Program-made: the position numbers and the translations under genes | NCBI GenBank assembly: GCA_002410555.1 | Contig: DHSR01000042.1 | Coordinates: 712-19,205, forward strand | Direction of reading: 5' to 3' | Length of the DNA: 18,494 bases | From: Bacteroidales bacterium UBA5281 | Lineage (GTDB): Bacteria > Bacteroidota > Bacteroidia > Bacteroidales > Lentimicrobiaceae | Shown: piece by piece, positions 1-8,194 of the stretch | Layout: every line of letters begins with the position of its first letter | Numbering within the stretch: the first letter of the stretch is position 1 | The notes under the pieces: generated by a model | The model's database searches: none | What the model was told of the DNA's origin: nothing | Seen by the model: only the letters and a program-made list of their open reading frames with translations

Positions 1-86
1 AGTAGGGGTTAAACTTATTTTGATTGTCTTAATATAAGTCCAATTGTTTTGAATTTTTAACACAGATACTGTCTCATAATAAAGAA

Positions 87-452
87 GTGAAAATTTCCAC
101 TATCCATTTATCATATCAGAATAAACATCCAAAAAATTGGGTATTTCCACTGCTTTTATTTGTATTGGCAATGGTCTCAGGTGGGTATGCCCAACATTAT
201 GCAGATAAAGGAAGCATGCCGCTTGGCGATTATATCAATAATGCAGCGAATGAATCTGATTCCAATACAAAAGTAATGGCGAGCCTCACTTTTGATAATG
301 TTCAAGTATGTAATGGGCAATATTACCGGGAAGTTCGTCCATATCACATTCAACTTTTCCCGCGCAATAAGAATAATGTGGTAATGTTTCCATCGCAGGT
401 GTTGTTCACGGAACTTTGTTTTTACTGTTTAAGGTTGAAACCAACCCTTTAA
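87..452 (+). pseudogene. 5' fragment of frameshifted secreted SGNH esterase
   Basis: N-terminal part of the esterase that continues in another frame at 416-1984. It begins at a GTG with no competing ATG. It encodes a signal peptide (hydrophobic core at about residues 19-33, likely cleavage after GYAQ, residue 36) and then a beta-rich stretch. Such a stretch precedes the catalytic domain in this family. From about base 380 this frame reads an unrelated tail (residues VVMFPSQVLFTEL onward) and stops at 452. The next frame reads a family-like sequence (GNVSIAGVVHGTLF) through the same bases. Restoring one G in the GTGGTAATG stretch (378-386) joins the two into one protein of about 632 residues. 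I therefore treat this as a broken gene or a sequence error, not a separate small protein. Confidence 0.7.
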
Positions 453-1984
453 ATCAGCCTTACAGCATTGATTATTATCCGGTAACCCTTGCTTCAACCG
501 GTCATTTTAGCCTTAATATTCTCATTGCTGCAAAATTAGCCGAATATCGGTTTTTTTATAGTTTTGATGGGAATAACTGGATTTTACTGGCTGATCATGT
601 AGTTTGCGGAGATGTAATACTGATTTCGGGGCAATCCAATGCATCGGCAGAGAGCGATAAGGAGCAGGAAACCCTTATGAATATGCGTTATGGAAACGAT
701 GAATCAAATATTTACGGGAAGTATAGCCGCACTTTTACCAGATGGCATATAAATCCAAACACCGCCTGGAGCAACGCTCAGGTGAGTGGAGGCTATGGTG
801 TTGGGGTATGGGGCTTAAGATTGCAATATGAGTTACAAAAAGCCAATCATGTGCCCACTTGTTTGATAAATGGCGCCGTTGGTGGAACCGGCATGGATCA
901 ACACCAACTGCTAGAATCTAATCCATTTTATTTTGATTTCGTGAATAATCAATATTTAATGGGATCACTGCTTACCCGTGTATATTATGCAGGTTTGGAA
1001 AACGACATTAGTGCAATCATTTGGTATAACGGCGAAGATGAATGTGGGTCACCCAACCCTGAAACCGGAATTTACACCCGCGAATTTGACGGGCTTTACC
1101 AGTCATGTGTGGATTACCTTGGTAGTTTCAGGAAAATGTACGTAGTTCAGGTTGCTTCTTATACAGGTCCCCGGGTGGGTATAGGCTATGTGAGTGAAGA
1201 CCAGAGAAACCTTCCCCTTTATTATGAAAACCTAAACGTTATGAGTTCAAATGGTATAGGCCCAAAAAATCCAGCTCCCGGTCAGCATATCCACTTTTTG
1301 GCCGAAGCCTACGCGGAATTGGGCCGCCGGCTTTTTAACCTCATTCAAAAAGATATATATGGACAAGCCAGCCATCTAAATCCATTGCCACCCGCAATTT
1401 TAAAAGTACGCTCTGAAGGAAAATGCATTTACCTGGATTTCGATCAACTGCTGGATGTATCTTTGTCTGATGCTCTAGAAAATGTGCTTTCAGTAATTAG
1501 TTTTAACCAACCTGGCATTCCAAAATACAATCCCCGAATTAAGGAAAATAGTTTTTATTTTGAGGTGGATACTATTTCATTATCATTGATTCAGGAAGTG
1601 AGTTATGCCGGTTTTCTGCCCAATGGACAATATGATTTAAAGTGTTATTTAAGAAATTCGGATACTGTTGCCGCACTAAGCTTCTATAAAATGCCTTTAT
1701 CCCAGGGAGGAAATCCGTACGGATTACCAATGGCTGAAGCACCTCAGCTTCACCTTCAGTTTTTTCCCAATCCGGTTAAGGACATCGCACGCATTTCCTG
1801 GTTGGAAGAAGCAGAAGAAACTTGTGTACAACTGTTTAATCCATCCGGCTGTCTTATTATGCAACAATTCATATCAGATAAGCATTTTGATCTGGACTGC
1901 ACCTTTTTCCCTCCCGGATTTTATTTTTTGCGCATATCAAATAAATATGGTTCCGCAAGCCGGAAATTTTGTGTTGGAAATTAG
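416..1984 (+). CDS. SGNH/sialate O-acetylesterase-like protein with T9SS sorting domain (main part of frameshifted gene)
   Basis: Likely a secreted carbohydrate esterase removing acetyl groups from sugars. The nominal TTG start is not credible: the frame is open back to 377 and continues the fragment at 87-452. Numbering from 416, the catalytic serine lies in GDVILISGQSNA (GQSN 72-75, Ser74). The oxyanion Gly region is GAVGGTGMD (153-161). The third block is IIWYNGEDE (201-209), where relatives usually have W-x-QGE. The fourth block (APGQHIHF, 287-294) has histidines but no Asp of the usual DxxH. Residues about 445-522 form a type A T9SS sorting domain (FFPNPVKD, a beta-sandwich ending PPGFYFLRISNKYG...KFCV), predicting export to the cell surface or medium. 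The family call is firm; the substrate is not. The reading frame is broken near 380, so expression of the full protein is uncertain. Confidence 0.75.
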   Translation: MFLLFKVETNPLNQPYSIDYYPVTLASTGHFSLNILIAAKLAEYRFFYSFDGNNWILLADHVVCGDVILISGQSNASAESDKEQETLMNMRYGNDESNIYGKYSRTFTRWHINPNTAWSNAQVSGGYGVGVWGLRLQYELQKANHVPTCLINGAVGGTGMDQHQLLESNPFYFDFVNNQYLMGSLLTRVYYAGLENDISAIIWYNGEDECGSPNPETGIYTREFDGLYQSCVDYLGSFRKMYVVQVASYTGPRVGIGYVSEDQRNLPLYYENLNVMSSNGIGPKNPAPGQHIHFLAEAYAELGRRLFNLIQKDIYGQASHLNPLPPAILKVRSEGKCIYLDFDQLLDVSLSDALENVLSVISFNQPGIPKYNPRIKENSFYFEVDTISLSLIQEVSYAGFLPNGQYDLKCYLRNSDTVAALSFYKMPLSQGGNPYGLPMAEAPQLHLQFFPNPVKDIARISWLEEAEETCVQLFNPSGCLIMQQFISDKHFDLDCTFFPPGFYFLRISNKYGSASRKFCVGN

Positions 1985-1987
1985 AGG

Positions 1988-2008
1988 TGAGCGATGAGCG
2001 GTGAGGAA
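1988..2008. repeat. Short tandem repeat, three 7-bp units
   Basis: Three adjacent units TGAGCGA, TGAGCGG and TGAGGAA, the last degenerate, lie just after the stop of the esterase gene. They sit in the gap before the convergent kinase gene. No function is assigned. Confidence 0.5.
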
Positions 2009-2064
2009 TCAGAGATTAAAAACCTGCCAGTTTGCCGGTTGGTTAGAAATTAGTTTTTCCCTTG

Positions 2065-3600
2065 TTACTTTTTCAATATAATCCTAAACGTAGTTCCTTT
2101 GCCCGCAGCCGATGATTTAACAAAAATCTTTCCATTGTGGTTTTCGGTAATGATGCGCCGGGTAAGAGAGAGCCCCAGCCCCCAACCTCTGGTTTTACTG
2201 GTATAACCGGGTTTAAAAACTGTGCTAAACTGCTTTTTCGACATTCCTTTACCGGTGTCAGAAATATCCAGATAAATGCGTTTGTCATCCTCAGTTATTT
2301 CAAGGGTTAAGGTTCCCTGCCCGGCCATGGCATCCACGGCATTTTTTACCAGATTTTCAATAACCCAATCGAACAGAGGTGCATTCAGATAAGCAGGAAT
2401 TACCGTTTTGCGTTCCGGCCGGATCACGAAATTTACTTTTTGAGAAGTTCGTGTTTTTAAATAATCCACCGAATTGTATACCACTTCTACCAGGTTTTCA
2501 GGCTTTAGGTTTGCCACCGATCCAATCTTACTGAAGCGTTCAGCCACCGTATTGAGGCGGTTTACATCCTTTTCCAGTTCTTCGATGGTACCTTCACCCA
2601 CATCCCGCGATTTAAGGTATTCCACCCACGCCATCATAGACGAAAGCGGCGTTCCCAATTGATGCGCTGTTTCTTTGGCCAATCCCACCCAAACCTGATT
2701 TTGTTCCGATCGTCTTGCTATGGAAAACAACAAATAACTCACCAGCAGAAAAATACCAATAATAGCTAGTTGTATATAGGGGAAATAACGCAACTGGGTG
2801 AGCAGAAAGGAATCCTGATAATAAATATAACGCTTCTGATCTGCAATTACTATTTCGATAGGCTCATTGTATTTTGACATTTCATTGACCAGATGACTTA
2901 CATATCCAGCTTCTTTTAATCGGGTGGTATCAATCTGCCCCCAGGCAACAAGATTGCTGCGACTGCTATCGGTAATAATTACAGGAACGGAAGCTGAATT
3001 GTTGACCACTTCTTTGAAAAATGATTCCACCAGGTCGTCGAGTACCACTTTCAATTCACTGAAAAGCTTTGAATCTTTATAATAAAAATAAACCAGGTTG
3101 CCTGAATAATAATCCAACTTTAGCGGAGGGTAAACCGAGAATTCTTTAAGCAGTTCGGGCGTAAATCTGCGCACAGAATCCGTATTAAAATCCACATTGC
3201 GCGCTTCTTTAATTTTACCATCGGGGTCAGCCAGAATTACCGGAATAGAGGTATTGTTTGAAATGATGCTCAGGTAAAACAATATGTTTTCATCCTCGCC
3301 GGCTTCTACCATTTTTTCTGTGGCTTCAGCCAGTATCTCTACCCGTTTACGTTCCTCAACCCTGATCTGATCAAAAAAATCATCGGTGTAATTAACCAGA
3401 TTCACCCTTTGTTGTATGGCATTGGCCCAGGTAGTAATTTTGTTGCGCTCATCGCGGGCAATATTTTTTACCAACAAATTGGTATACCATAGCGAAACAC
3501 CAACAATAAACAGCGCCATCAAAAAGAGCCATCGTTTCCAGGTCTTTTTTTGTTCATAAATATTGGTAACGCGCCTTTGCGATAACCTGGGTTTATTCAT
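2065..3600 (-). CDS. Orphan membrane sensor histidine kinase
   Basis: Autophosphorylating sensor kinase of a two-component system in the cytoplasmic membrane; its 511 residues contain no receiver domain. Layout: short cytoplasmic N-terminus, TM1 about 23-45, extracytoplasmic sensor about 46-270, TM2 about 273-295, then directly the HisKA helix with no recognisable HAMP. The H-box is KETAHQLGTPLSS with His313. The N-box is ENLVKNAVDAM (415-425), G1 is DTGKGM (448-453) and G2 is GWGLGLSLTRRII (472-484). All residues needed for ATP binding and phosphotransfer appear present. The sensor shows an internal two-fold repeat (SIPVILAD at 118 and SVPVIITD at 204; YFYYKDS at 171 and YIYYQDS at 258). No response regulator lies nearby, so its partner is elsewhere. 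It lies 103 bp downstream of the AsmA-like gene, with a candidate promoter of its own. Confidence 0.93.
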   Translation of the reverse strand: MNKPRLSQRRVTNIYEQKKTWKRWLFLMALFIVGVSLWYTNLLVKNIARDERNKITTWANAIQQRVNLVNYTDDFFDQIRVEERKRVEILAEATEKMVEAGEDENILFYLSIISNNTSIPVILADPDGKIKEARNVDFNTDSVRRFTPELLKEFSVYPPLKLDYYSGNLVYFYYKDSKLFSELKVVLDDLVESFFKEVVNNSASVPVIITDSSRSNLVAWGQIDTTRLKEAGYVSHLVNEMSKYNEPIEIVIADQKRYIYYQDSFLLTQLRYFPYIQLAIIGIFLLVSYLLFSIARRSEQNQVWVGLAKETAHQLGTPLSSMMAWVEYLKSRDVGEGTIEELEKDVNRLNTVAERFSKIGSVANLKPENLVEVVYNSVDYLKTRTSQKVNFVIRPERKTVIPAYLNAPLFDWVIENLVKNAVDAMAGQGTLTLEITEDDKRIYLDISDTGKGMSKKQFSTVFKPGYTSKTRGWGLGLSLTRRIITENHNGKIFVKSSAAGKGTTFRIILKK

Positions 3601-3619
3601 TGACTATTGATTTATCTTA

Positions 3620-3652
3620 CAAATATCGTTTATTTATAACAACTCAGACAAA
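3620..3652 (-). promoter_or_regulatory. Candidate Bacteroidota-type promoter for the sensor kinase
   Basis: On the minus strand a TTTG (3649-3652) lies 21 nt before GATATTTG (3620-3627). This is close to the phylum consensus TTTG-N19-21-TAnnTTTG, with one mismatch in the -7 box. It would give a leader of about 15 nt before the ATG at 3600. Confidence 0.4.
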
Positions 3653-3703
3653 CAACTGCAGAGTGATTTGTTAAACGATTTGATATTATTCAATATTTGC
3701 CTG

Positions 3704-6211
3704 TTATTTATTCTCATCCCATTCAATATCAAATTTCACCCCTTGAGCAGGTTCTGATCTGGTGGATTGTTTATTTTTACCAAATTCATCACGCAACACC
3801 TGTTTAAGCTCCTGCTTTTGGTTTTTAAAATCACCGGCTATTTTACGGGCCACTGCCTGGCTATCGTATCTGAATTCAGGGTGATCAACCGTGCCACTGA
3901 GGTACAGAAAAAGACGGGTATTGCCTGCAGCATCAGTTTCCATTGATTGTTCGGGCGCCGGCCTGCGCGACTTTTTCCGGGTAAGTTCGGACAGCAGCAC
4001 ATTCAGATGATAATCAATTTCATTGCCGAAAGTGTGCGAGCCGTAACCTTTCAGGTTCATTACCGATGATTTTACCTCCATCTCAGGTATGATTACTCGT
4101 TGACGCAGCACTTCAATGCGATTATTAAGTGTCGAAAACTTAACATTTTTCAATTCTGAAGCATTAAGAAACCTGGATAATTCCTGCAATGGCTCAAAAT
4201 TTACCAATTCACCATTTCTGATTTCAACATCGGCAAGGGCATTCACCGAATTGGCATCTACATCAAAAGAATCATCAAGCATAGAACTGAAGTTTACCTT
4301 TACATCAGCCCTGCCTTTTAGATGGCTGCTTTTTAAACTGCTTTGTCCGAAGTCGTTAAATTCATAAAACACCCGTTGAATATCCACATTGCGGAAGTCG
4401 GCATCACACAGTACGCTGGCTTTATTCCCATAACGCATATTCAGTAATCCGTTGCCGGTAATATCTCCATCCATGGCTTTAAATCTAAGATTTGAAGCCT
4501 TTAGTACCTGGTTATTCAGGATAAGGTTCCCGGATGCCCCGGTGGCCGAAAATTTACGGTATTTCAGGTGATCAATATTTAAAATCACATCAAAACTCAA
4601 ACCAGATTGAAACAGTTGGATGTTTCCTTCGTTTTGCTTTTCGGATGTCGAAAAGGCCATTAAATCTTCAAGATCGAGCTGTGATGAGGCTATCTCCGCA
4701 TCAAAATGCAGGGGTTTATCCCGGAAGAAAAACTGTTCCATGAGGTTTTGAAAGCGTCCTTTTAGCTTAAGATCAGTATTTCCGCTTTTAAGGCTGAGTT
4801 CATTCACATATACTACACCATTTCCTAATTCCAGGCTGGCGTTCAGGTCAGAAACAAATCGTCCGCTCTGTTTATGCGTAAATGTAGCATTCTCCAGCAG
4901 TATGCTCCCTTGCGTTGAACCAGCAATATTCGACCCCGATGCATTTCCTTTATAAGTTATATCTGTAATTACCTGTCCCTTGAGGTGATCAAATAAGTTG
5001 TCGCCTATAAAGCCTTCTATTTCGGAAAGATTAAGCTTTGCACTCAGGGTAAGGTCGATAAGTGGTTGCTTAAAGCCAGAAACCAAAACCTTTCCCTTAA
5101 AATTGCCGCTGCGCGTAGACCCTTCAAAATGCTTAAGCAACAGGTGTTCACTTTTATTGCTTCCGGCACTAAAGTTTCCTTCAGCTGAAATGCCATACAG
5201 TCTGGTGGAGCTTTTTTTATGCAACAGGCTCGCTTTTTTCAATTTAAAGTCTGAACTGATAAATGGAGCCTGATCCTTCCCGATCATACCCGAAATTACA
5301 ACCTCTGCATCCAGAAGGCCAGCGGTTTCATAATCCTCAAAACCAACAATATGTTGCCGGAGGCGGACAGGGAGCACATGAAACATCTCCGCTATGTCAG
5401 CCCGGGTGGTAGTCAGATTAAATTCAAGAGGATAGGGTGCAGTGGCATACTTAAAATTCCCTTCTATAGCAATATTGACGCCAGCAATAATAAGATCCGA
5501 TTTATCAAAGATGACTATTTTTTGCTGATCATCAATCTTAAGACTAAGTTTCAGTGAAAGCTGCTCTGAAATACCATATTCTTTCTGATGAAGGGTAATC
5601 CGTTCAGCGGCAATATCGCCTTTTAATGCAAGATGATAGATTTCGCCCAGTTTATTAGCCCTTAAATTGAAATCAGGAAGACCAATAGCCAGATCAAGAT
5701 TGGTTTGTAAATTGCGGTAATAGACTTTAACCTCATTAAAGTGCACCCGGTTTACATCAAAATTGACTGGCTTCCCACTGGTTTTAGCTCCTGATTCCCA
5801 TATTTGAAAGTTATTTTTCCCCTCATCATCTATCCACAGGTTAATGGAGGCTTCATCAATTTGAATGCTTTGTATACTGTAATTACCTGTTATAAGGCCG
5901 AATATCCCAAAACGCAAAGAAACACTTCGGGCATTGAGCAGTACAGGCATTTCTGACTGACCATCCCTGGTAGCAATGTTGCGCAATACCACAGATGCAT
6001 CCGGGAAACTTTTTAATATAGAAAAATCTATCTCTCCAACATCAACCTTTATCAATAAATGGCTGTTTAGTTCATCAACGACAAGTTGTTTTGCTCTGTC
6101 GCCATACAAAAAGCCCGCAAGTACAACAAGCATAAGCATCCCCACTGGCAATCCAATCAGCCAGAGCAACACTTTTTTTCTACGGAAGGAATGGGATGAA
6201 TTTGGATTCAT
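3704..6211 (-). CDS. AsmA-family envelope protein
   Basis: An 835-residue protein anchored by one N-terminal TM segment (about 13-36, after RRKK) with a large extracytoplasmic beta-rich body. It starts like AsmA: GDRAKQLVVDELNSHLLIKVDVGEI followed by SFPDASVVLRNI (about 37-79). The C-terminal AsmA-like region is recognisable at about 655-745 (ADVEIRNGELVNFEPLQELSRFL, then IIPEMEVKSSVMNLKGYGSHTF). It ends in a charged helical tail (about 785-835). AsmA-family proteins are repeating beta-groove proteins implicated in moving phospholipids between membranes or in outer-membrane homeostasis. That role is inferred from the family, not seen here. It is divergent from the NlpE-like lipoprotein gene and upstream of the sensor kinase on the same strand. 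Length and architecture are normal for Bacteroidota members. Confidence 0.85.
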   Translation of the reverse strand: MNPNSSHSFRRKKVLLWLIGLPVGMLMLVVLAGFLYGDRAKQLVVDELNSHLLIKVDVGEIDFSILKSFPDASVVLRNIATRDGQSEMPVLLNARSVSLRFGIFGLITGNYSIQSIQIDEASINLWIDDEGKNNFQIWESGAKTSGKPVNFDVNRVHFNEVKVYYRNLQTNLDLAIGLPDFNLRANKLGEIYHLALKGDIAAERITLHQKEYGISEQLSLKLSLKIDDQQKIVIFDKSDLIIAGVNIAIEGNFKYATAPYPLEFNLTTTRADIAEMFHVLPVRLRQHIVGFEDYETAGLLDAEVVISGMIGKDQAPFISSDFKLKKASLLHKKSSTRLYGISAEGNFSAGSNKSEHLLLKHFEGSTRSGNFKGKVLVSGFKQPLIDLTLSAKLNLSEIEGFIGDNLFDHLKGQVITDITYKGNASGSNIAGSTQGSILLENATFTHKQSGRFVSDLNASLELGNGVVYVNELSLKSGNTDLKLKGRFQNLMEQFFFRDKPLHFDAEIASSQLDLEDLMAFSTSEKQNEGNIQLFQSGLSFDVILNIDHLKYRKFSATGASGNLILNNQVLKASNLRFKAMDGDITGNGLLNMRYGNKASVLCDADFRNVDIQRVFYEFNDFGQSSLKSSHLKGRADVKVNFSSMLDDSFDVDANSVNALADVEIRNGELVNFEPLQELSRFLNASELKNVKFSTLNNRIEVLRQRVIIPEMEVKSSVMNLKGYGSHTFGNEIDYHLNVLLSELTRKKSRRPAPEQSMETDAAGNTRLFLYLSGTVDHPEFRYDSQAVARKIAGDFKNQKQELKQVLRDEFGKNKQSTRSEPAQGVKFDIEWDENK

Positions 6212-6418
6212 TCAGCAATATGCAGCTTATCAAACAATGGTATACGTTCATTTAATAACGTTATAAACAGTGTTTCATTGCAGAAGTTCCACTCAAAATA
6301 AAACCGGTCGATGAACACACAGAGATAAGATTGTTTGTGTGCATTTAAAATAATTGCATGCTTTTTGTATTTATACTACGGTATACAAAACATACTTCTG
6401 AATAAAAAACGAAATACC

Positions 6419-7216
6419 ATGAAAAATTACACCCTGTTTACCCTGATTTTCGGCATAGCAATAATTTTAGCCTCTTGCAAAACAAGTACTAAAACACAAA
6501 CTCCTGATATACCTTTATTTGAAGGTGACAATAGTGCCACCTCTCTTGACTGGCCCGGCACTTACAAAGGCACCTTACCATGTGCCGATTGCGAAGGTAT
6601 CATCACCACGCTGGTGCTGAATGCAGACCTCACCTATGAACTTCATACCACATATTCCGGAAAATCAGAACAGACCTATACAGATAAGGGCAAATTTACA
6701 TGGAATGATTTGGGCAATATCATTACTCTTGAGGGCATTGAAAACCGCTCCGCCAAATTTCTTGTTGGTGAAAACAAAGTACTTCAGCTTGATATTCAGG
6801 GACAGCCGGTTACCGGAGTCCTGGCAGATAACTATATGCTGAAAAAACAAGTCTCAGGATTAACGGATGCATCCCTGACAGGCAAACGATGGAAACTGAT
6901 TGAAATAAACGGTGCTCCTGTTGATGAAGATACCGGTCAGGAAAAGCCTGCTTTTATTGAGTTTAGCGAGGAGGATAATAAAGTCAATGGTTTTGCCGGC
7001 TGCAACCATTTTTTTGGGAATTATGAATTAAAAGAAGGAAACCGCATCACTTTTTCAAAAATAGCATCCACCATGATGGCCTGTCCTGATCTTAACATGG
7101 AAAAAGAACTGTTTAAGGTATTCGAAACTGCCGATAATTATACCATTTACGAAGATGAGCTGAACTTAAACAAAGCACGAATGGCACCTTTGGCAAGGTT
7201 CGTCCGCATTGAGTAA
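6419..7216 (+). CDS. Lipoprotein with NlpE N-terminal and META (HslJ-like) domains
   Basis: A 265-residue outer-envelope lipoprotein. An in-frame ATG exists at 6335, but the ATG at 6419 is chosen because it immediately begins a lipoprotein signal (MKNYTLFTLIFGIAIILASC) with the acylated Cys at 20; the longer start would bury it. Residues about 46-143 match the NlpE N-terminal domain, including YKGTLPCADCEGI with a CxxC pair (Cys55, Cys58). That pair is linked to copper response and surface sensing in NlpE. Residues about 153-263 form a META domain: LTGKRWKLIEINGAPV, then VNGFAGCNHFFGNY with Cys195, then STMMACPDLNMEKEL with Cys222. NlpE-N plus META in one lipoprotein is a common Bacteroidota arrangement. 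The role is probably envelope stress or metal handling, but the sequence does not prove it. Confidence 0.88.
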   Translation: MKNYTLFTLIFGIAIILASCKTSTKTQTPDIPLFEGDNSATSLDWPGTYKGTLPCADCEGIITTLVLNADLTYELHTTYSGKSEQTYTDKGKFTWNDLGNIITLEGIENRSAKFLVGENKVLQLDIQGQPVTGVLADNYMLKKQVSGLTDASLTGKRWKLIEINGAPVDEDTGQEKPAFIEFSEEDNKVNGFAGCNHFFGNYELKEGNRITFSKIASTMMACPDLNMEKELFKVFETADNYTIYEDELNLNKARMAPLARFVRIE

Positions 7217-7282
7217 AAACCACTGCCGGCAAACATAAAAATATATCATAGCACATCTGAAAGGGTGTGTATGTGTATTTTA

Positions 7283-7315
7283 TTGACTTCCAATGAGAAA
7301 TAATGCGTATATTTG
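7283..7315 (+). promoter_or_regulatory. Bacteroidota-type promoter for the cold-shock-domain gene
   Basis: TTG at 7283-7285 and a perfect TAnnTTTG box (TATATTTG, 7308-7315), separated by 22 nt. Transcription would start near 7322. That lies after the upstream in-frame ATG at 7293 and so supports translation from the ATG at 7359. Confidence 0.6.
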
Positions 7316-7358
7316 CAGAAGTTTCAACAATAAATATTTAAACCCTTTAAACTTAATT

Positions 7359-7814
7359 ATGGCCCGGTCACAACAATCATGGAATAAGCACGAAAACGAA
7401 AAAAAGAAACTAAAAAAGAAAAAAGATAAAGCCGCCAAAAAATTGGAAAGGGCCGCCAATACTGTTGATGGTAACATCCTGGATGACATGATTGCTTATG
7501 TGGATGAATACGGACGAATAACTGATACACCACCCGATCCCACAATTAAAAAGAGTGTGATTAAAGCTGAGGACATTGAAATTGGTGTCCCCAAAAAAGA
7601 AGATATGGCCCCCGAAGAATTTCGTACCGGCATTGTAACTTTCTTCAACGACTCTAAAGGCTTTGGTTTTATTAAAGACCTCAACACCGGCGAAAGCATC
7701 TTTGTACATATAAATGGTTTATCTGAACCCATTGTGGAAAACAATAAAGTCAACTTCAAAACCGAACGCACACCCAAAGGATTAAATGCCATTGAAGTAA
7801 AAGTAATGCGTTAA
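7359..7814 (+). CDS. Cold-shock-domain protein with Lys-rich N-terminal extension
   Basis: A 151-residue nucleic-acid-binding protein. The C-terminal cold-shock domain (about 88-151) has RNP1 KGFGFI (100-105) and RNP2 SIFVHI (113-118). These are the aromatic residues that stack on single-stranded RNA or DNA. The N-terminus is a very basic helix (about 9-31, HENEKKKLKKKKDKAAKKLE) followed by LDDMIAYVDEYGRITDTPPDP, a block I recognise from other Bacteroidota cold-shock proteins of this size. The first in-frame ATG (7293) lies upstream of the predicted transcription start, so the ATG at 7359, where family similarity begins, is used. It is probably an RNA chaperone. It is monocistronic, with its own promoter. 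Confidence 0.92.
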   Translation: MARSQQSWNKHENEKKKLKKKKDKAAKKLERAANTVDGNILDDMIAYVDEYGRITDTPPDPTIKKSVIKAEDIEIGVPKKEDMAPEEFRTGIVTFFNDSKGFGFIKDLNTGESIFVHINGLSEPIVENNKVNFKTERTPKGLNAIEVKVMR

Positions 7815-7834
7815 TGCAGTGATAATTGCATTTT
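7813..7834 (+). terminator. Weak candidate terminator after the cold-shock gene
   Basis: A 6-bp stem AATGCA/TGCATT with an 8-nt loop overlaps the TAA stop and runs into TTTT. It is short and AT-rich, so termination here is only plausible. Confidence 0.3.
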
Positions 7835-8008
7835 ATAGACTTCCTGAAATGTTATTTTTTTGTTAATTTTCAGTTTCCTGCCTCAAATATAACGGAGCGG
7901 GCAGCCAGAACCATTTATTATCTATATTATTCTGTCTCAGGTTGATAATATAATATAGCTTTTAAAAAAAATCTGTTAATTGTAAAAATAATCCCGATTT
8001 CATTAAAA

Positions 8009-8028
8009 AATACCTACTTTTAGGTATT
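8009..8028. promoter_or_regulatory. Inverted repeat overlapping the -33 box (possible operator)
   Basis: Perfect 7-bp arms AATACCT and AGGTATT around a 6-nt spacer. The last bases overlap the TTG at 8027-8029, a placement typical of a repressor or activator site. No specific regulator is recognised. Confidence 0.45.
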
Positions 8029-8056
8029 GAAGTCATACAAAAGCATCTTATCTTTG
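8027..8056 (+). promoter_or_regulatory. Bacteroidota-type promoter for the beta-barrel protein gene
   Basis: TTG at 8027-8029, a 19-nt spacer, then TATCTTTG (8049-8056), a perfect TAnnTTTG match. The start would be near 8063, giving a long untranslated leader of about 130 nt. Confidence 0.7.
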
Positions 8057-8194
8057 TTCTACTTAAATGCCAACTACCATCACAATTACTTGTTTTACTA
8101 AAATTTTGCATACTGGCTACAATTTAGCAATTAGCATCGAAACAACTGACCATAAACCCAAATAAACAAGTTTTTAAATCTAAACCAAAACACA

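Larger units (their letters stand above)
7815..8194. other. 380-bp intergenic region, regulatory only
   Basis: No credible coding sequence. It is AT-rich and holds an AT-only-like inverted repeat (CTATATTAT 7922-7930 and ATAATATAG 7950-7958). It also holds the promoter and inverted repeat listed separately, and a leader of about 130 nt before the next ATG. I see no known riboswitch pattern. Confidence 0.6.

Noticed and set aside
1..86. Promoter for the esterase gene
   Set aside because: TTATTTTG-like strings occur, but none fits both boxes at proper spacing.
372..424. Programmed ribosomal frameshift in the esterase gene
   Set aside because: No slippery heptamer or downstream pseudoknot is visible, and a simple G loss explains the break.
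4116..5557. Forward-strand open frames within the AsmA-like gene
   Set aside because: They are shadows of the minus-strand gene, with no start signals or recognisable domains.
6335..6418. Longer start for the NlpE/META lipoprotein
   Set aside because: It would place 28 residues before an excellent lipoprotein signal peptide; the ATG at 6419 fits the lipobox at Cys20.
7293..7358. Longer start for the cold-shock protein
   Set aside because: The codon lies before or within the predicted promoter (TATATTTG at 7308-7315), and the family sequence begins at 7359.
7357..7792. Several antisense open frames over the cold-shock gene
   Set aside because: They arise from Lys-rich codons read in reverse as Phe/Leu and show no family features.
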